Assembly (NCBI RefSeq): GCF_021347895.1
Contig: NC_067113.1
Span: forward strand, 432,844-496,843
Direction of reading: 5' to 3'
Length of the DNA stretch: 64,000 bases
DNA from: Acanthochromis polyacanthus
Taxonomy: Eukaryota; Chordata; Actinopteri; Pomacentridae
Shown one piece after another: positions 1 through 26,865 of the stretch. The notes under the pieces were generated by a model. That model had not been told where the DNA came from. It searched no databases and worked only from the letters and a program-made list of their open reading frames with translations. Positions within the stretch are counted from its first letter, which is position 1. Each line of letters opens with the position of its first letter. Made by a program: the position numbers and the translations under genes.

Positions 1-181
1 ATCGGCCTGAGTGTGCTTATAGAGCTGCCTAGCCGGCCAGCAGTGCTGGACGGAGTCGCTGCCCAGATCGTCCCCTCCATCCTGCTCCTTTTTCTAGGCC
101 TCAAACACCTCTATGCCTCCCGCCTAATCAACAAACCAGACCTACTGGCTCGTGCAGGGGCTCAGGACGAAGACCAAAACG
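1..181 (+). CDS. ipo8: Importin-8 exon (duplicate copy, 5' end cut by window)
   Basis: This is the duplicate of the exon at 19296-19500. It reads [19 protein letters not shown] and continues through a GLKHLYASRL stretch into an acidic QDEDQN end, followed by a GTGAGA donor at 182. The frame is intact here. The second copy lacks one T in the run near 112 and is frameshifted, so this copy shows the correct reading. The segment belongs to the C-terminal HEAT-repeat region of the importin-beta family transport receptor. Confidence 0.88.
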
Positions 182-1873
182 GTGAGAAAAGATCAGGAAT
201 GAGACGGACACTTTGAAGAAACTGGAAGGACAGGGTGGTGGACAGTTTGGTAAACTGAAGCAGAATGGATGCAGAAAGAAAGCAGTAAGGCTTAGTGACC
301 AGAATGAAATGAGATTCTTCTTTTTTGCCAGCATTAGATCTTCCACTACTTGAATCTTGATTCAATGCTGAGCTCAAATTAGCTGCACCACATTTCCTTT
401 CTCACCCCACTGGCTATACTTTGCTTCAGTGGAGCATAAAGGAATTAGATCCCTAAACCTTGTCTGGTGCTTGTGGGGCAGACTGATAAATTAACTTCGT
501 GTTATGGTAGCAGCTAAGGATTTCCCCTGCGGCCTGATGTTTAAAATGCATTGATGTCACCACGGTAAATGCTTCAGAATAGTGCGTTCTTTATTGAAAA
601 GCTTACATTTTCTTCAAGTGAAAAGAAAATGTGTTGTGGTTTGGTATAGAAGGACAGTGGTATGGAGCTGATATCAAATAGTTCAACAACATTTTCTACC
701 CTCTTACGGCTATTGTCGCTGTTGTTAAGTGTGTGTTTTGGCCCTAAGTTCACGTTGGGATCACTAATAAACAGCTTTGGATGGCTTACTGAGCTCATCT
801 GTCACAAGCTATTAAATCATAAGCTCTAAAAAACAGTCGATGAAACATGATCACGTCTGTCTCTTTACTCCATATACAGCAGATTCACACACCACTGTCA
901 GATGATTCACTAGCTGTGTTTAAGCCAAATGATCAGGCATTTCAAACAGATCAGTCATCAACAATTCTACAAGCAAACACAGTGGGGAAACGTATGAATA
1001 AAAGTGTAAACTTTAAAACCAGGTGATCGTCACCATGCCAGAGCAGGTCAGGGTGAAACACAACACAGGAAAATTATCAGGGTTACAGTTTATTTCTGTG
1101 CCTGGTAGGAAGAGCAGCTCCAGAATGGTCCTATTCTGACTGGACACCCACACCGAGCTTCCACGAGTAATAATAATACTAATAATGATAGTAATAGATT
1201 TTATTTGAAGTGTACTATTCATTGAGGCAAAATCTCAAAGTGCTACATTTAAGATATAAAACAGATAAAAAACAAAACGATATTCTATTCAGAAAGCTGT
1301 CTGCAGGAAAACATACCAGATAGATTTAAGCTGACCTTAAAGTTGTTAGCTTTAGGTCGACTACCTGTCTGACAAAGCTGCTTGTGTGATAGTATTGTTT
1401 TTGTTTATTGTTTATTTCATTCACCAAAAACAAATACAACATAAATACAACAAAATGATTTGAATGAAAGGGTGGCAGGGTGATAGTAGCTAGCTGCTCA
1501 GATTTGTGGTGTGTTCACATTAGCAAATTCAATTGTGTGTAGGTCAGTTTTCCGCTCTGAAGCTCATGCTGCCGCCTTGGCTTTTCATGCTGCTGTTGTC
1601 AGCAGTAGGCGGCCACATTTCACAGACTTAAACAGTGTTTTTATAACAGATTTAACAGCTGCATCTCCGTTGGAACACTTTGTCAAGAGAATAAGCTATC
1701 GTTGCATTCTGATCTTGATTTTAGAAGAAATTTGTTGTTGTACCAGTCTGGAACTTCAGAAACACAAAGAGGCTTGCTGTTTTTTTTCATCCATCTTTCA
1801 GTTCAAGCAGTGGATCACAATGATTGGCTGTGCCCACAAATTTTAATGCAGCATATGCTTTTGTATTTGGCAG

Positions 1874-2092
1874 AGGAGATTCCCAGCGATGAAGATGAGG
1901 TGAACGAGAACCGAAACGCCATGCAGCAGTCAAGCAGGCCAGCAGGCCAGGGAGGTGAAGAAGATGATGAAGATGAAGATGACTACTGGGATGAGGACGG
2001 CTTTGAGGGAACGCCCCTGGAGGAGTACAGTACACCTCTGGACTACGACAATGGAGAGGATGAATATCAGTTCTTCACCTCCGCCCTGCTCA
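1874..2092 (+). CDS. ipo8: Importin-8 acidic exon (duplicate copy)
   Basis: The exon is bounded by a TTTGGCAG acceptor and a GTAAGT donor and is 219 bases long. It encodes EEIPSDEDEVNENRNAMQQ, a long Asp/Glu-rich run, and an EEYSTPLDYDNGEDEYQFF block. This is the acidic C-terminal segment typical of IPO7 and IPO8. It is identical in content to 21193-21411. Confidence 0.88.
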
Positions 2093-2459
2093 GTAAGTCG
2101 TCATTCAGATGTCAAACGTTTGTGTGTAAATGGATGAACAAGAAACATTCTTGAAGCCCAATTACCACAAACCTAAAAACATTCTGCAGGATTTTCCAGG
2201 AGACTCAGCATTTACTTTCCAATTTGAACATTTCTCTTTTAACACTACTCGTTCATTTATAGCCAGAGGGTGGAGCAGCTGTAGGACTACATTAGATTGA
2301 TCCTCAGTCATAACTTATCCTGCTACTAGTCCAGGTTACTCTGACTCCAGTCCTGTTTAAAGCATTTTGAAGCGCTGTGCTGTTCTGATGCTCTGGTTTT
2401 GCTTTTAACGTGAGCCTCAGGTACATCTTCTTTTGAAGAGCTGCTGTGATTAAACTTCT

Positions 2460-2496
<37 letters not shown>

Positions 2497-2763
2497 CAGG
2501 GTAGAGACTGCGATTTGGTAGAGTTGGAGTTTCTACCAGCAGAGTTTGCGATTGGAGTCTCTACCAGTAGAAACTCCAATCCTACCAGTAGAGATGGAAC
2601 TTTAAATCTGACCCCTGCCCTGACCCCTGACCCTAACCTTAAAAGTCTAACCTTAGCCCTGACAAATTTCTACTGGTAGGATTGGAGTTTCTACCAGTAG
2701 AGATTGCGATTGCAATCTCTACTGGTAGAAACTCCAACTCTACAAATCGCAGTCTCTACCCTG
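2497..2763. mobile_element. Palindromic MITE (copy in duplicated segment)
   Basis: The ends are inverted repeats starting CAGGGTAGAGACTGCGATTT, with an internal CTACCAGTAGAAACTCC motif repeated on both arms. It sits between two AT microsatellites (2463-2495 and about 2766-2801), as expected of an element that targets TA or AT sites. The centre holds a degenerate CCCTAA-like stretch. No coding capacity is visible. The superfamily is unresolved; TA insertion would suit a Tc1/mariner relative. Confidence 0.75.
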
Positions 2764-2765
2764 AC

Positions 2766-2804
<39 letters not shown>

Positions 2805-3477
2805 GCTGCTCTACACTAAACCTGTAATCTGCAGACTCTGCCATACTGCGACTCTGAGTGCAAACAAATCTGAAAGTCAGCATCAATTCGTGGCTTCGCC
2901 CAGGATTTTAATCTCACTTTCCCCAGTGAAGGTCCAAGTCTAACCCATGGTGCCACCACCTGCTAGTTTCCATGTATACTATCCCATGTAATTAGCAAAA
3001 AGCCTTGTGATTGGCTGAAATCTTCACAGCTTAGGTTTTCTAAAGGCTAAAGCTGGAACTCAGGAGGTACAAAAGATACCAGACAACTGCCCACCTCCAG
3101 TTTCTAGACAAATGGTTGACAGCTGGTTGCTTAGTGAATAATCTGCAGGTTGTGATAAAGTCCCAGCAGGACTGAACATTTTAGTAAAAATGCATTTGTT
3201 TTTAAATATCATCTGTTTGCAGCTCATTTGTCAGCTGACAGGTTTTCTGTTATGTTGTCAAAAATATTGATTTCAACTTATATGAGAAAAATTATTGTGA
3301 CTTCAGTCATGTTAGGGGGAACATCCAAGTGTGATGGCACAGTCTCCATCTGTAAACACAGGATAAAAGCTAACAAAATGGGGTTTGTTGATTGTCAGAA
3401 TTATTATTACCATCTACTAATACTAGCACTACTTTAACTGTATGAGATGCCTTTCATGTTTGCTGCACCTTATGAGG

Positions 3478-3595
<118 letters not shown>

Positions 3596-3596
3596 G

Positions 3597-3720
3597 GGGT
3601 CCAGAGTACTGATGCAGTGTGGTACCAGTGTCTGACAGCTCCACTCAGCGATGACCAGAAGAAACAGCTCCAGGAGATCTACAGCATCTCACAGCAGAGG
3701 AGGAGCACCGCTGCCAAGTG
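3597..3720 (+). CDS. ipo8: Importin-8 penultimate-type exon (duplicate copy)
   Basis: After a TTAG acceptor fused to a TG array, this exon encodes RVQSTDAVWYQ, then PLSDDQKKQLQEIY and SQQRRSTAAK. It matches the end of IPO8 proteins, where VQSxDAxWYQ and the QxxLQEIY helix are conserved. The exon ends at AAGTG before GTGAGG. If it is not spliced there, a TGA follows immediately at 3721-3723. It duplicates 22917-23040. Confidence 0.85.
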
Positions 3721-4639
3721 GTGAGGCGAAGAAATGTTCTCCATAGTTCAGCACAACATGGCTCTTATTGGAACTGTTCTGTCACACTTTTCATAGTTTC
3801 AAGTGAAGATTTCCAACTTTCTGGTACACTGTCCAACAACACACGAGCTCATGCACATCTCAGTAGATCTGTTCTCAGTTGTCATATCAGAGGGAATTTG
3901 ATGTGAAGTCAGATAAAGTCATTCAACATTTCAGTCACATAATGTTTTCTAATGAATACAGAATACTAAGATTTAAGTAAGAGTCAAATAATAATGTATT
4001 TTTTTCTACTTTTTGTCCAGGAAACAGAGTTGGTGACATTTAAGTCCCACATGTGCACAGAAAACTGAACAGGAGAGAAATGCTGAAAAGGAAGGTTGTA
4101 GGGCAGCACAGTAACTGGAATATTATTCAAAATGACAAGTTTGTCTAGTCACAATACATGAACATGATCGTCAGTGATTTTTGTGCTCTGCTCTAGGAAA
4201 TCTCCACATAGAAAATAGCCAATGTAGATGAAAGCACTTGGTTTCAGTTACACACCTGTTTAAGCTGCTGTGTTGCAGTAACTGATGGAAATGGCAAATA
4301 CTTTGCTTCAAGGAGATGCTCTGAAATCGAGTGAAGAGTAGAATCACTTTATTCATCCCCGAAGGGAAATTCAGTAGTGGAAGGAACCTTACTTTAGAGT
4401 TATTTGATGCAGGTTTGTCCTATTAGTAAGAAAGCAGCAAAGCATGGACCTGAGAGCAGTGCTTTTTATTAAAATGTGAAAGTAAAATCAAAATGTTTTG
4501 TCTCTAAAATTAATTAATAACTGTATTAAGAGTGACAGTCGCGATCCCAATATTGATGGGAATAATAGTAATTATGTTTGGTCATGATTGTGCAGCACCA
4601 ATCAGCTGTTATGGAAACATTTCAGCTGCAAAGAATGAC

Positions 4640-5098
4640 GATGACCAAAAGCTCTCTCTCTCTCTGCAGTTCTTGCCATTTTCAATCGGTACCACAAACT
4701 CTGGGTGTTGAGTGCCAAACGCAAACCATTTGTCCCTCCCTGTCCAAAATTCTGAACATTGGTATCCCATTGGAGTTCAGATTTTGGACAGGTAGGACAG
4801 ATGGTTTGAGAGAGGAGTGAAAGAAGCAATCCATTTCAAAGTAGAGAAGCCATCTCTGAACGGGGGGTGGTCTGCGACATCATCTTTCACCAGTTTACAA
4901 TCAGGTCCTTTCAAACTCCCCAAAAGAACAACTCAGCAGACTCATGCTAATAACCACCATTAGCACACGAGGGCTCAGTGACATCTGTGCATTTCAGCGA
5001 TCCCACCGATACTCACAACGACCATCGTTGAGTAGTCAGACGAGTCTTGGTATCGGTCGTTGGTATAATAGCCCTGGACACACGTCACAGAGGTTTAA
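4640..5098 (+). mobile_element. Penelope-like element 3' fragment (duplicate copy, cut by gap)
   Basis: This is the same fragment as 23980-24575. It carries broken pieces of a GIY-YIG type endonuclease end, such as RGVKEAIHFKVEKPSLNGG in the better copy. It stops at the N gap. Confidence 0.6.
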
Positions 5099-5123
5099 NN
5101 NNNNNNNNNNNNNNNNNNNNNNN
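5099..5123. other. Assembly gap (25 N)
   Basis: A run of exactly 25 N joins the end of the duplicate IPO8 segment to an upstream IPO8 intron. A short fixed-size gap is commonly used where two contigs have an unknown or negative distance, which fits overlapping contigs. Confidence 0.99.
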
Positions 5124-7846
5124 CTGCAGCTTTCACCTTTTCCAAATTCATAGAATATAAGTGAGAAAAATGATCGCTAAAATGATCTAAATTCAAGACA
5201 AGACGTGGGAATATATAAACACAGTTCTTATGGGGGTATAGACCTAGAAAGGCAGAGCGCCTAACGATACGGGACTGAATGCAGAAGCTCTAATGGAAGA
5301 AACACCTTAGTTACGACCTCATCCCCTGAAAAGGCAGTTCTGAAGTCTGCAAAGCAACTTCTGCGATAAGTCAGGCCTTTCACTCTTTGGCGTGCAGTCA
5401 CCAGGGAAGTGTCGTCCTAAAAAATATCAGCAATTCTGGATTGCCAAATTGTCTTGCAGTCAGTCAAAACAGTAAAATGGAGAAGAGGCTGGTTCTATAA
5501 CAGGACAATGAATCCACAAAGCAGACCTCAAATTTCCATGAGCTACTCTGAGAACACAAACTTGAACTTTGGAGTATTCCCACTGAACTCCTGACCCTGA
5601 ACATCTCAGAAAAGTGTGAGAAAATTGAAAGTCTTACATCTTTCTGATTTGCTTAGCTGTAATATCAGCCAATTGAAGGTTACTCATGTAGTATGGGGCA
5701 CCAAAGCTTTCACATTTAAATTTACTGTACCTTCTGTTTTTCTCTTTTATTACTCATTGTTTCAGGTAGTGGTAAGTTAGAAACAATGTCAGGGGAGTCA
5801 AACAGATCTTTGATACTGTACTGCACTAGGTACTTGATCCCTATTATTAGTAATCTAAAAGCAGATAACCAATAGTGAGATTACTTATGCAGTAAAAATT
5901 AAACTGCTAGTATATCCCAGAGGAGAGCAGACAGCTTTATTCTGGAAAATGCTTAAACCTGGAGTGTGTATGAACATTCCAGAAACTTGCTAAATGTGAT
6001 TCCTCTGCTGCTGCTGATGTGTAGGTCAGTGTCTGTAACAGTGCAGCAAACTGCAGTTATTTCCTCATACTGGAATCTTTTTGAACTGACTGCAGTCTTC
6101 ACGGGTGGCAGACACCCCGTTGCTGTGAATTTCAATATTTTATTCAACTTATATTTTCAGACCACCAAACCAGAATAGTCAGAGCTGAGCGCTGAGTCTG
6201 AGAAGTCAAGTGACTTCCAGCCCATTTATGTTATAAGTTGTTTAAGTGAAATTTTAAATCGCCTAAAGCAGATGATTATCGATTGTGTCCTTTTCAATGA
6301 CCTGCTGACTTAAGAATAATAAATAATAATAATAATAATAATAATAAGAATAATTAATAATAATAATAATAATATAGTAGTTAGGTAAACTTTAAACGCT
6401 TCAGCCAAAATGCTGTGGCATAGAGATTAAAAACATCAGAAATCCCACAAACATACTGAAACAATAAAAAGGACATCAGTAAAACAAACAATTTTAGCTC
6501 AAATGTACCTGTATGAGTCAGTCTTTAAATGCACCCATCTACTGAGGTATGTCAAACTGATTAAACTTGCCTCGTTGATTTCAAGGTGACTAGTTTGGGA
6601 TAAAGCGAGAATATGGGGAAAGAAAAAAAGCTAACTACTGAAAATACTCCTGTGTATAAAAACATTGGTTGTGGATTGTGTTTGTCTGCTAACCTCCTTT
6701 TCCTCATGTAGGTACATTAACAAAATTGAAAAATAATGAGTTTATATTTTGTTTTATAAAATTTTCAATCTTAGCTTCTAGCTGTGACCCTCCAGAGAAA
6801 TAAAGCAGTGTATGATAATGGGTGGATATTAGCATCTTTATCAGGCAGAAACGTTTACAGTAACAGTTAAAGATCCTGGCCCTTCCAACCACCTTTCCAG
6901 TGTGGACTTTGACCACTTTCTAAGACAAAACTGCTAGACTTAGCAGGATACTTCAAAAACCAGTTATCTGCTTTTACTGAGCTGCTTTAGCTCATACATG
7001 CCATGGGCAATATGTAACGTTTTAAAACAGTTTCCTTTAGCCTTTATGGCTTTTTCTTTTAAACTTTTGTGAAGATTAAACACAGGAAAAAAACAAGAGA
7101 TTGGCGGCGTATGACAGGAACTGAACCGTCAGTGTGCATTTATGTGCTATCTTCGGCTTGCCAGGTTAAATAGCTTCAGCTAAAAATACCTTTTCAAGTT
7201 ACTTTTGTTTTTGTTGGAGCTTAATTCTCACCTTTATGAATTGTGCTGTGGAATGAAGATGTTGGTTATAAAAAGATATAAAACCATAATGAGGTTTGAC
7301 ATAAAAGTATTGGACCATTTAAATGGAAAAACATAAATAGTGTGGCACTTAAATATACAAGGGAAAAGTTGTGAGACAAAAAAGCATGTCAGCTATTAAA
7401 CTAGTGCTGCCATCTGTTCAGCAGATGGCGCTACACTTCAAGCTAAAGAAGTCTCATTATGCTTGTCACAAGGTCTTCACTTGTGTGTCTCATTGGTGCA
7501 CTTTTCTTACTGAACCCTGAACCTATTGTGTCAGCAATTTCCAAATACATGGAGCAGTTTGTATTTATTTTTGACGCTAAAAGAAATTATGCATGTTGCA
7601 ACTTGTTTTCATTTTACTTAACTCTTCTATTGGCTCTCCTTTCCTACAGTCCTGGCTGGGTAGGTCCATTATCAATGTTGATCGGTGAATTCAGTGTTGA
7701 GCACTGCAGATTCCTTAATCATCACCAGGGACACTTGTAGGTTGGCGTCACTGGACAGGAGCAGTGGACAGTAATGTGCGGTGGCGGTTTCAGAGGTGAA
7801 TATGGGGCCGGATGATGGTAACACCTGTGGCTTCTCTTCCTGCCAG
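5124..7846 (+). other. IPO8 intron sequence, no exon seen
   Basis: I find no coding exon here. The exon expected before the SCWVLH exon, which would end in a LxYLRAR-like segment, is not visible and probably lies in or before the gap. The stretch contains an AAT-rich microsatellite at about 6318-6375 and otherwise AT-rich unique-looking sequence. Confidence 0.6.
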
Positions 7847-23043
<15,197 letters not shown>

Positions 23044-23979
23044 AGGCGAAGAAATGTTCTCCATAGTTCAGCACAACATGGCTCTTATTGGAACTGTTCT
23101 GTCACACTTTTCATAGTTTCAAGTGAAGATTTCCAACTTTCTGGTACACTGTCCAACAACACACGAGCTCATGCACATCTCAGTAGATCTGTTCTCAGTT
23201 GTCATATCAGAGGGAATTTGATGTGAAGTCAGATAAAGTCATTCAACATTTCAGTCACATAATGTTTTCTAATGAATACAGAATACTAAGATTTAAGTAA
23301 GAGTCAAATAATAATGTATTTTTTTCTACTTTTTGTCCAGGAAACAGAGTTTGGTGACATTTAAGTCCCACATGTGCACAGAAAACTGAAACAGGAGAGA
23401 AATGCTGAAAAGGAAGGTTGTAGGGCAGCACAGTAACTGGAATATTATTCAAAATGACAAGTTTGTCTAGTCACAAATACATGAACATGATCGTCAGTGA
23501 TTTTTGTGCTCTGCTCTAGGAAATCTCCACATAGAAAATAGCCAATGTAGATGAAAGCACTTGGTTTCAGTTACACACCTGTTTAAGCTGCTGTGTTGCA
23601 GTAACTGATGGAAATGGCAAATACTTTGCTTCAAGGAGATGCTCTGAAATCGAGTGAAGAGTAGAATCACTTTATTCATCCCCGAAGGGAAATTCAGTAG
23701 TGGAAGGAACCTTACTTTAGAGTTATTTGATGCAGGTTTGTCCATTAGTAAGAAAGCAGCAAAGCATGGACCTGAGAGCAGTGCTTTTTATTAAAATGTG
23801 AAAGTAAAATCAAAATGTTTTGTCTCTAAAATTAATTAATAACTGTATTAAGAGTGACAGTCGCGATCCCAATATTGATGGGAATAATAGTAATTATGTT
23901 TTGGTCATGATTGTGCAGCACCAATCAGCTGTATGGAAACATTTCAGCTGCAAAGAATGACGATGACCAAAAGCTCTCT
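23044..23979 (+). other. IPO8 3' flank, LINE tail only
   Basis: AT-rich sequence, duplicated in the first 5 kb. A short LINE 3' tail (TTTATTCATCCCCGAAGGGA) lies at about 23670-23695. Confidence 0.45.
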
Positions 23980-24575
23980 CTCTCTCTGCAGTTCTTGCCA
24001 TTTCAATCGGTACCACAAAACTCTGGGTGTTGAGTGCAAAGCAAACCATTTGTCCTCCCTGTCCAAAATCTGAACATTGGTATCCCATTGGAGTTCAGAT
24101 TTTGGACAGGTAGGACAGATGGTTTGAGAGAGGAGTGAAAGAAGCAATCCATTTCAAAGTAGAGAAGCCATCTCTGAACGGGGGGGTGGTCTGCGACATC
24201 ATCTTTCACCAGTTTACAATCAGGTCCTTTCAAAACTCCCCAAAAGAACAACTCAGCAGACTCATGCTAATAACCACCATTAGCACACGAGGGCTCAGTG
24301 ACATCTGTGCATTTCAGCGATCCCCACCGATACTCACAACGACCATCGTTGAGTAGTCAGACGAGTCTTGGTATCGGTCGTTGGTATAATAGCCCTGGAC
24401 ACACGTCACAGAGGTTTAAAAGCTGAGGCAACACCAACCACCACCAGAACTGAAGAAGCCTCTTGGATGAGAGGTGAAACGTCTTCAAGGAACTTTCTTA
24501 AAGTCCAGTGGATTGATTTAAACTACTTTGGATAACCATGACTTGGATGAATGAGAACCTACACAGACATCTTTT
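23980..24575 (+). mobile_element. Penelope-like element 3' fragment
   Basis: Broken frames read FGQGGQ/ILDRED-like pieces, then GVKEAIHFKVEKPSLNGG and a diverged HHxxxxF segment, the end of a Penelope GIY-YIG endonuclease. The 3' untranslated part follows: GAAGAAGCCTCTTGGATGAG, AGGTGAAACGTCTTCAAGG, and an end near GAATGAGAACCTACACAG. The element is on the opposite strand to the one at 17173-18415 and belongs to a diverged subfamily. Confidence 0.7.
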
Positions 24576-24913
24576 AAAATATACTTTGTGGCTCAGTCTT
24601 GACTTGGACTCTGTTGTTGTGGTTTCAGAGCACTGAAGAACCGGGCCAACTGCAGAAACAGAGGAGGGGTCAAAGAAAAGAGACACTGGTCTGACCTGAC
24701 CTGAAGTGGATTTTAGTCCAATTTAAGCAATCTCAGTCCAGATCAGACCATATGAGGCTTATTGGATCCTGCCAAAACCAGGTCCCAGGGTACCATCGGG
24801 ATGGGATGGAGTAGCAGGGGCTCAGCTGGGGGACCTGGTGAACTGAACAGGACCCCTGCTGGAAAAAGAGGACCCCTACTGGAATATTCCTTTGACCAGG
24901 ACAGGACCACTGG

Positions 24914-24990
<77 letters not shown>

Positions 24991-25019
24991 GTATGTAGGT
25001 GTGTGGGTGTGTTGTAGGG

Positions 25020-25064
<45 letters not shown>

Positions 25065-25666
25065 CGTGTACTCTAAACAAGGTATGCACTCTACATTCTA
25101 AATGTTCTTGACCAGCAGAATTGGTTAATATTTTTGTACAGTGCAGTCCTTTGGTCTGAGCAGCTGTGTTTGTGTGTGAAGCTGTAAAACATAAAACACA
25201 TGGCAGTGTGTGTTTGTACGTACTGTAAACACTTGTCCTCGTCTCTTTATAGCTGAACACTTTATATCATCTCATGAAGCGAGGGCCTAAGCCGAGCAGG
25301 AAGAGCTCCATTGGTGTCAGGGTGGGTTCATTCAGACTGTAAAAGGACCAGAAGGTCCCAACCCTCCCACTGTAATGTCATATGTATGAAATGCAGTTTG
25401 GTTCTTTTTTGTTGTTGGTTTTGTTTTTGTAACATTTTTCAGAACTAATTTAAAAGAATCATAAAAGTTCATGTAACATTTTTCTGAGTGTTTTTCCATC
25501 TTTCTTTAATAGTTATTACCTCTACAACATGTGTTTTAGCTGTGTCAGTGCTAATAGCAGTCCAACTTATGAACGTTTCAGAAGTACATTGTCAGCCTGC
25601 TATGGCTGCACGGAGATGAGAAAAGGATAATACCATCATTCGGTATATTAAACTAGTTTTTAGAAC
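24576..25666 (+). other. Downstream of IPO8: two TG arrays, no clear gene
   Basis: TG microsatellites lie at about 24915-24987 and 25022-25061, separated by a degenerate TG/TA spacer. A possible exon after the TTATAG at 25247-25252 was examined and not accepted. Nothing else is recognised. Confidence 0.6.
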
Positions 25667-25996
25667 GGTTGTTGCTAGAGGTACGGACCCATACCCGTAG
25701 CCTGTGGACTACGAATACGGCACTTGCCATTTACCAATCAGATACGCGAGATCTGGTCACGTGACTCCCGGTAGACGCTAGCGGTACGGACCCGTAGCAT
25801 CGGTACGACAGGTACGGATCTTAAACCTGACCCTCTAGCTAACCCTAACCTCAACCTTTGTTTACCTTTCAACAGTTTTCAGTGGTTAGCAGTTTCTTGA
25901 CTCGCGAGACTCGCCTATGGGTCCGTATCTGTCTGGCAAATGGAAAGTGCTGTATCTGTAGCCCACAGGCTACGGTCCGTATCTGTAGACACTACC
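25667..25996. mobile_element. Palindromic element with 9-bp duplication (MULE-like)
   Basis: Ends GGTTGTTGCTAGAGGTACGG and, as complement, GGTAGTGTCTACAGATACGG are imperfect inverted repeats sharing ACCCGTAGCCTGTGG-type inner motifs. TTTTAGAAC occurs on both sides (25658-25666 and 25997-26005), a 9-bp target-site duplication as in Mutator-like elements. The centre has a CCCTAACC stretch. It is non-coding, and a larger relative lies at 55888-59223. Confidence 0.7.
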
Positions 25997-26004
25997 TTTT
26001 AGAA

Positions 26005-26857
26005 CAGGGGTCGGCAACCCGCGGCTCCGGAGCCGCATGCGGCTCTTTCAGCCCTCTGTAGTGGCTCCCTGTAACTTTGGAAAATAAATTGTTCTGCCTT
26101 TCAGGCGCGTTTCAATGCATTTTAATACAGAGTTTTATTGTGAAATTACCTCTCTTATTTTGCCGTGTCACTCCACCGGATGTGTTGCTGGGGTTTTCCC
26201 CTGTGACATGAGAGCGCAAATTGATGCAGAGAAACAACACGGAGCTTCAGATTCCCACACGTTTCATGCCTCTTTTGTTTTACTCCTGGAGAAGCAACGC
26301 CTGTAGTTTCACATCGTTTTGTACTCAAGAATGGCAAGCCTGTATATTAAAGCTCCACTCCAAGAAAGACACGTCTTGTCTTTGAGTTAAAAGTACTCAT
26401 GATAGGGTAATACATGTTACTCGCAAGAACACCGCTCGATGTCCAGGCAGCAGGTCAGAGAGTCAGATGAGTGTTGTCTTGGAAAATAGGGCAGCGACTT
26501 ACCGGAGAAAAGTTATTAGCTTAAGATAAATAGATTTTACAAGTTAAATAGACATTCGCAAAATATTGATTTCCAGCTAACATTATGTAACATGTGAGGT
26601 CCAGGAGCAAAAATGACATTAACCAAGTAAGATAAATATTAGTGGAAGGATACAGTTAAAAAAATGAGTCTATCTAATTAGAGGCTTTGTAATTAATTAA
26701 TCACGACTGATTAACAAGGGCATAGAGGTAAAAAAGCCATATATGCAGTGTTGTCTTCATTTTAAATGCCAAAAGGATTTTGCGGCTCCCGGTGTTTTCT
26801 TTTCTGTGGGAAATGGGTCGAAATGGCTCTTTGAGTGTTAAAGGTTGCCGACCCCTG
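26005..26857. mobile_element. Non-autonomous hAT element
   Basis: Ends CAGGGGTCGGCAACC and GGTTGCCGACCCCTG are perfect terminal inverted repeats. The 8-bp duplication TTTTAGAA (25997-26004 and 26858-26865) is diagnostic of hAT insertion. The interior is non-coding; GCGGCTCCGGAGCCGCATGC near the left end is itself a short palindrome. Confidence 0.92.
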
Positions 26858-26865
26858 TTTTAGAA

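Noticed and set aside
25253..25342. Possible terminal IPO8 exon after TTATAG (frame LNTLYHLMKRGPKPSRKSSI)
   Set aside because: Joining from AAGTG at 23040 gives phase 2 and an immediate stop in that register. The frame has no similarity to importin tails.
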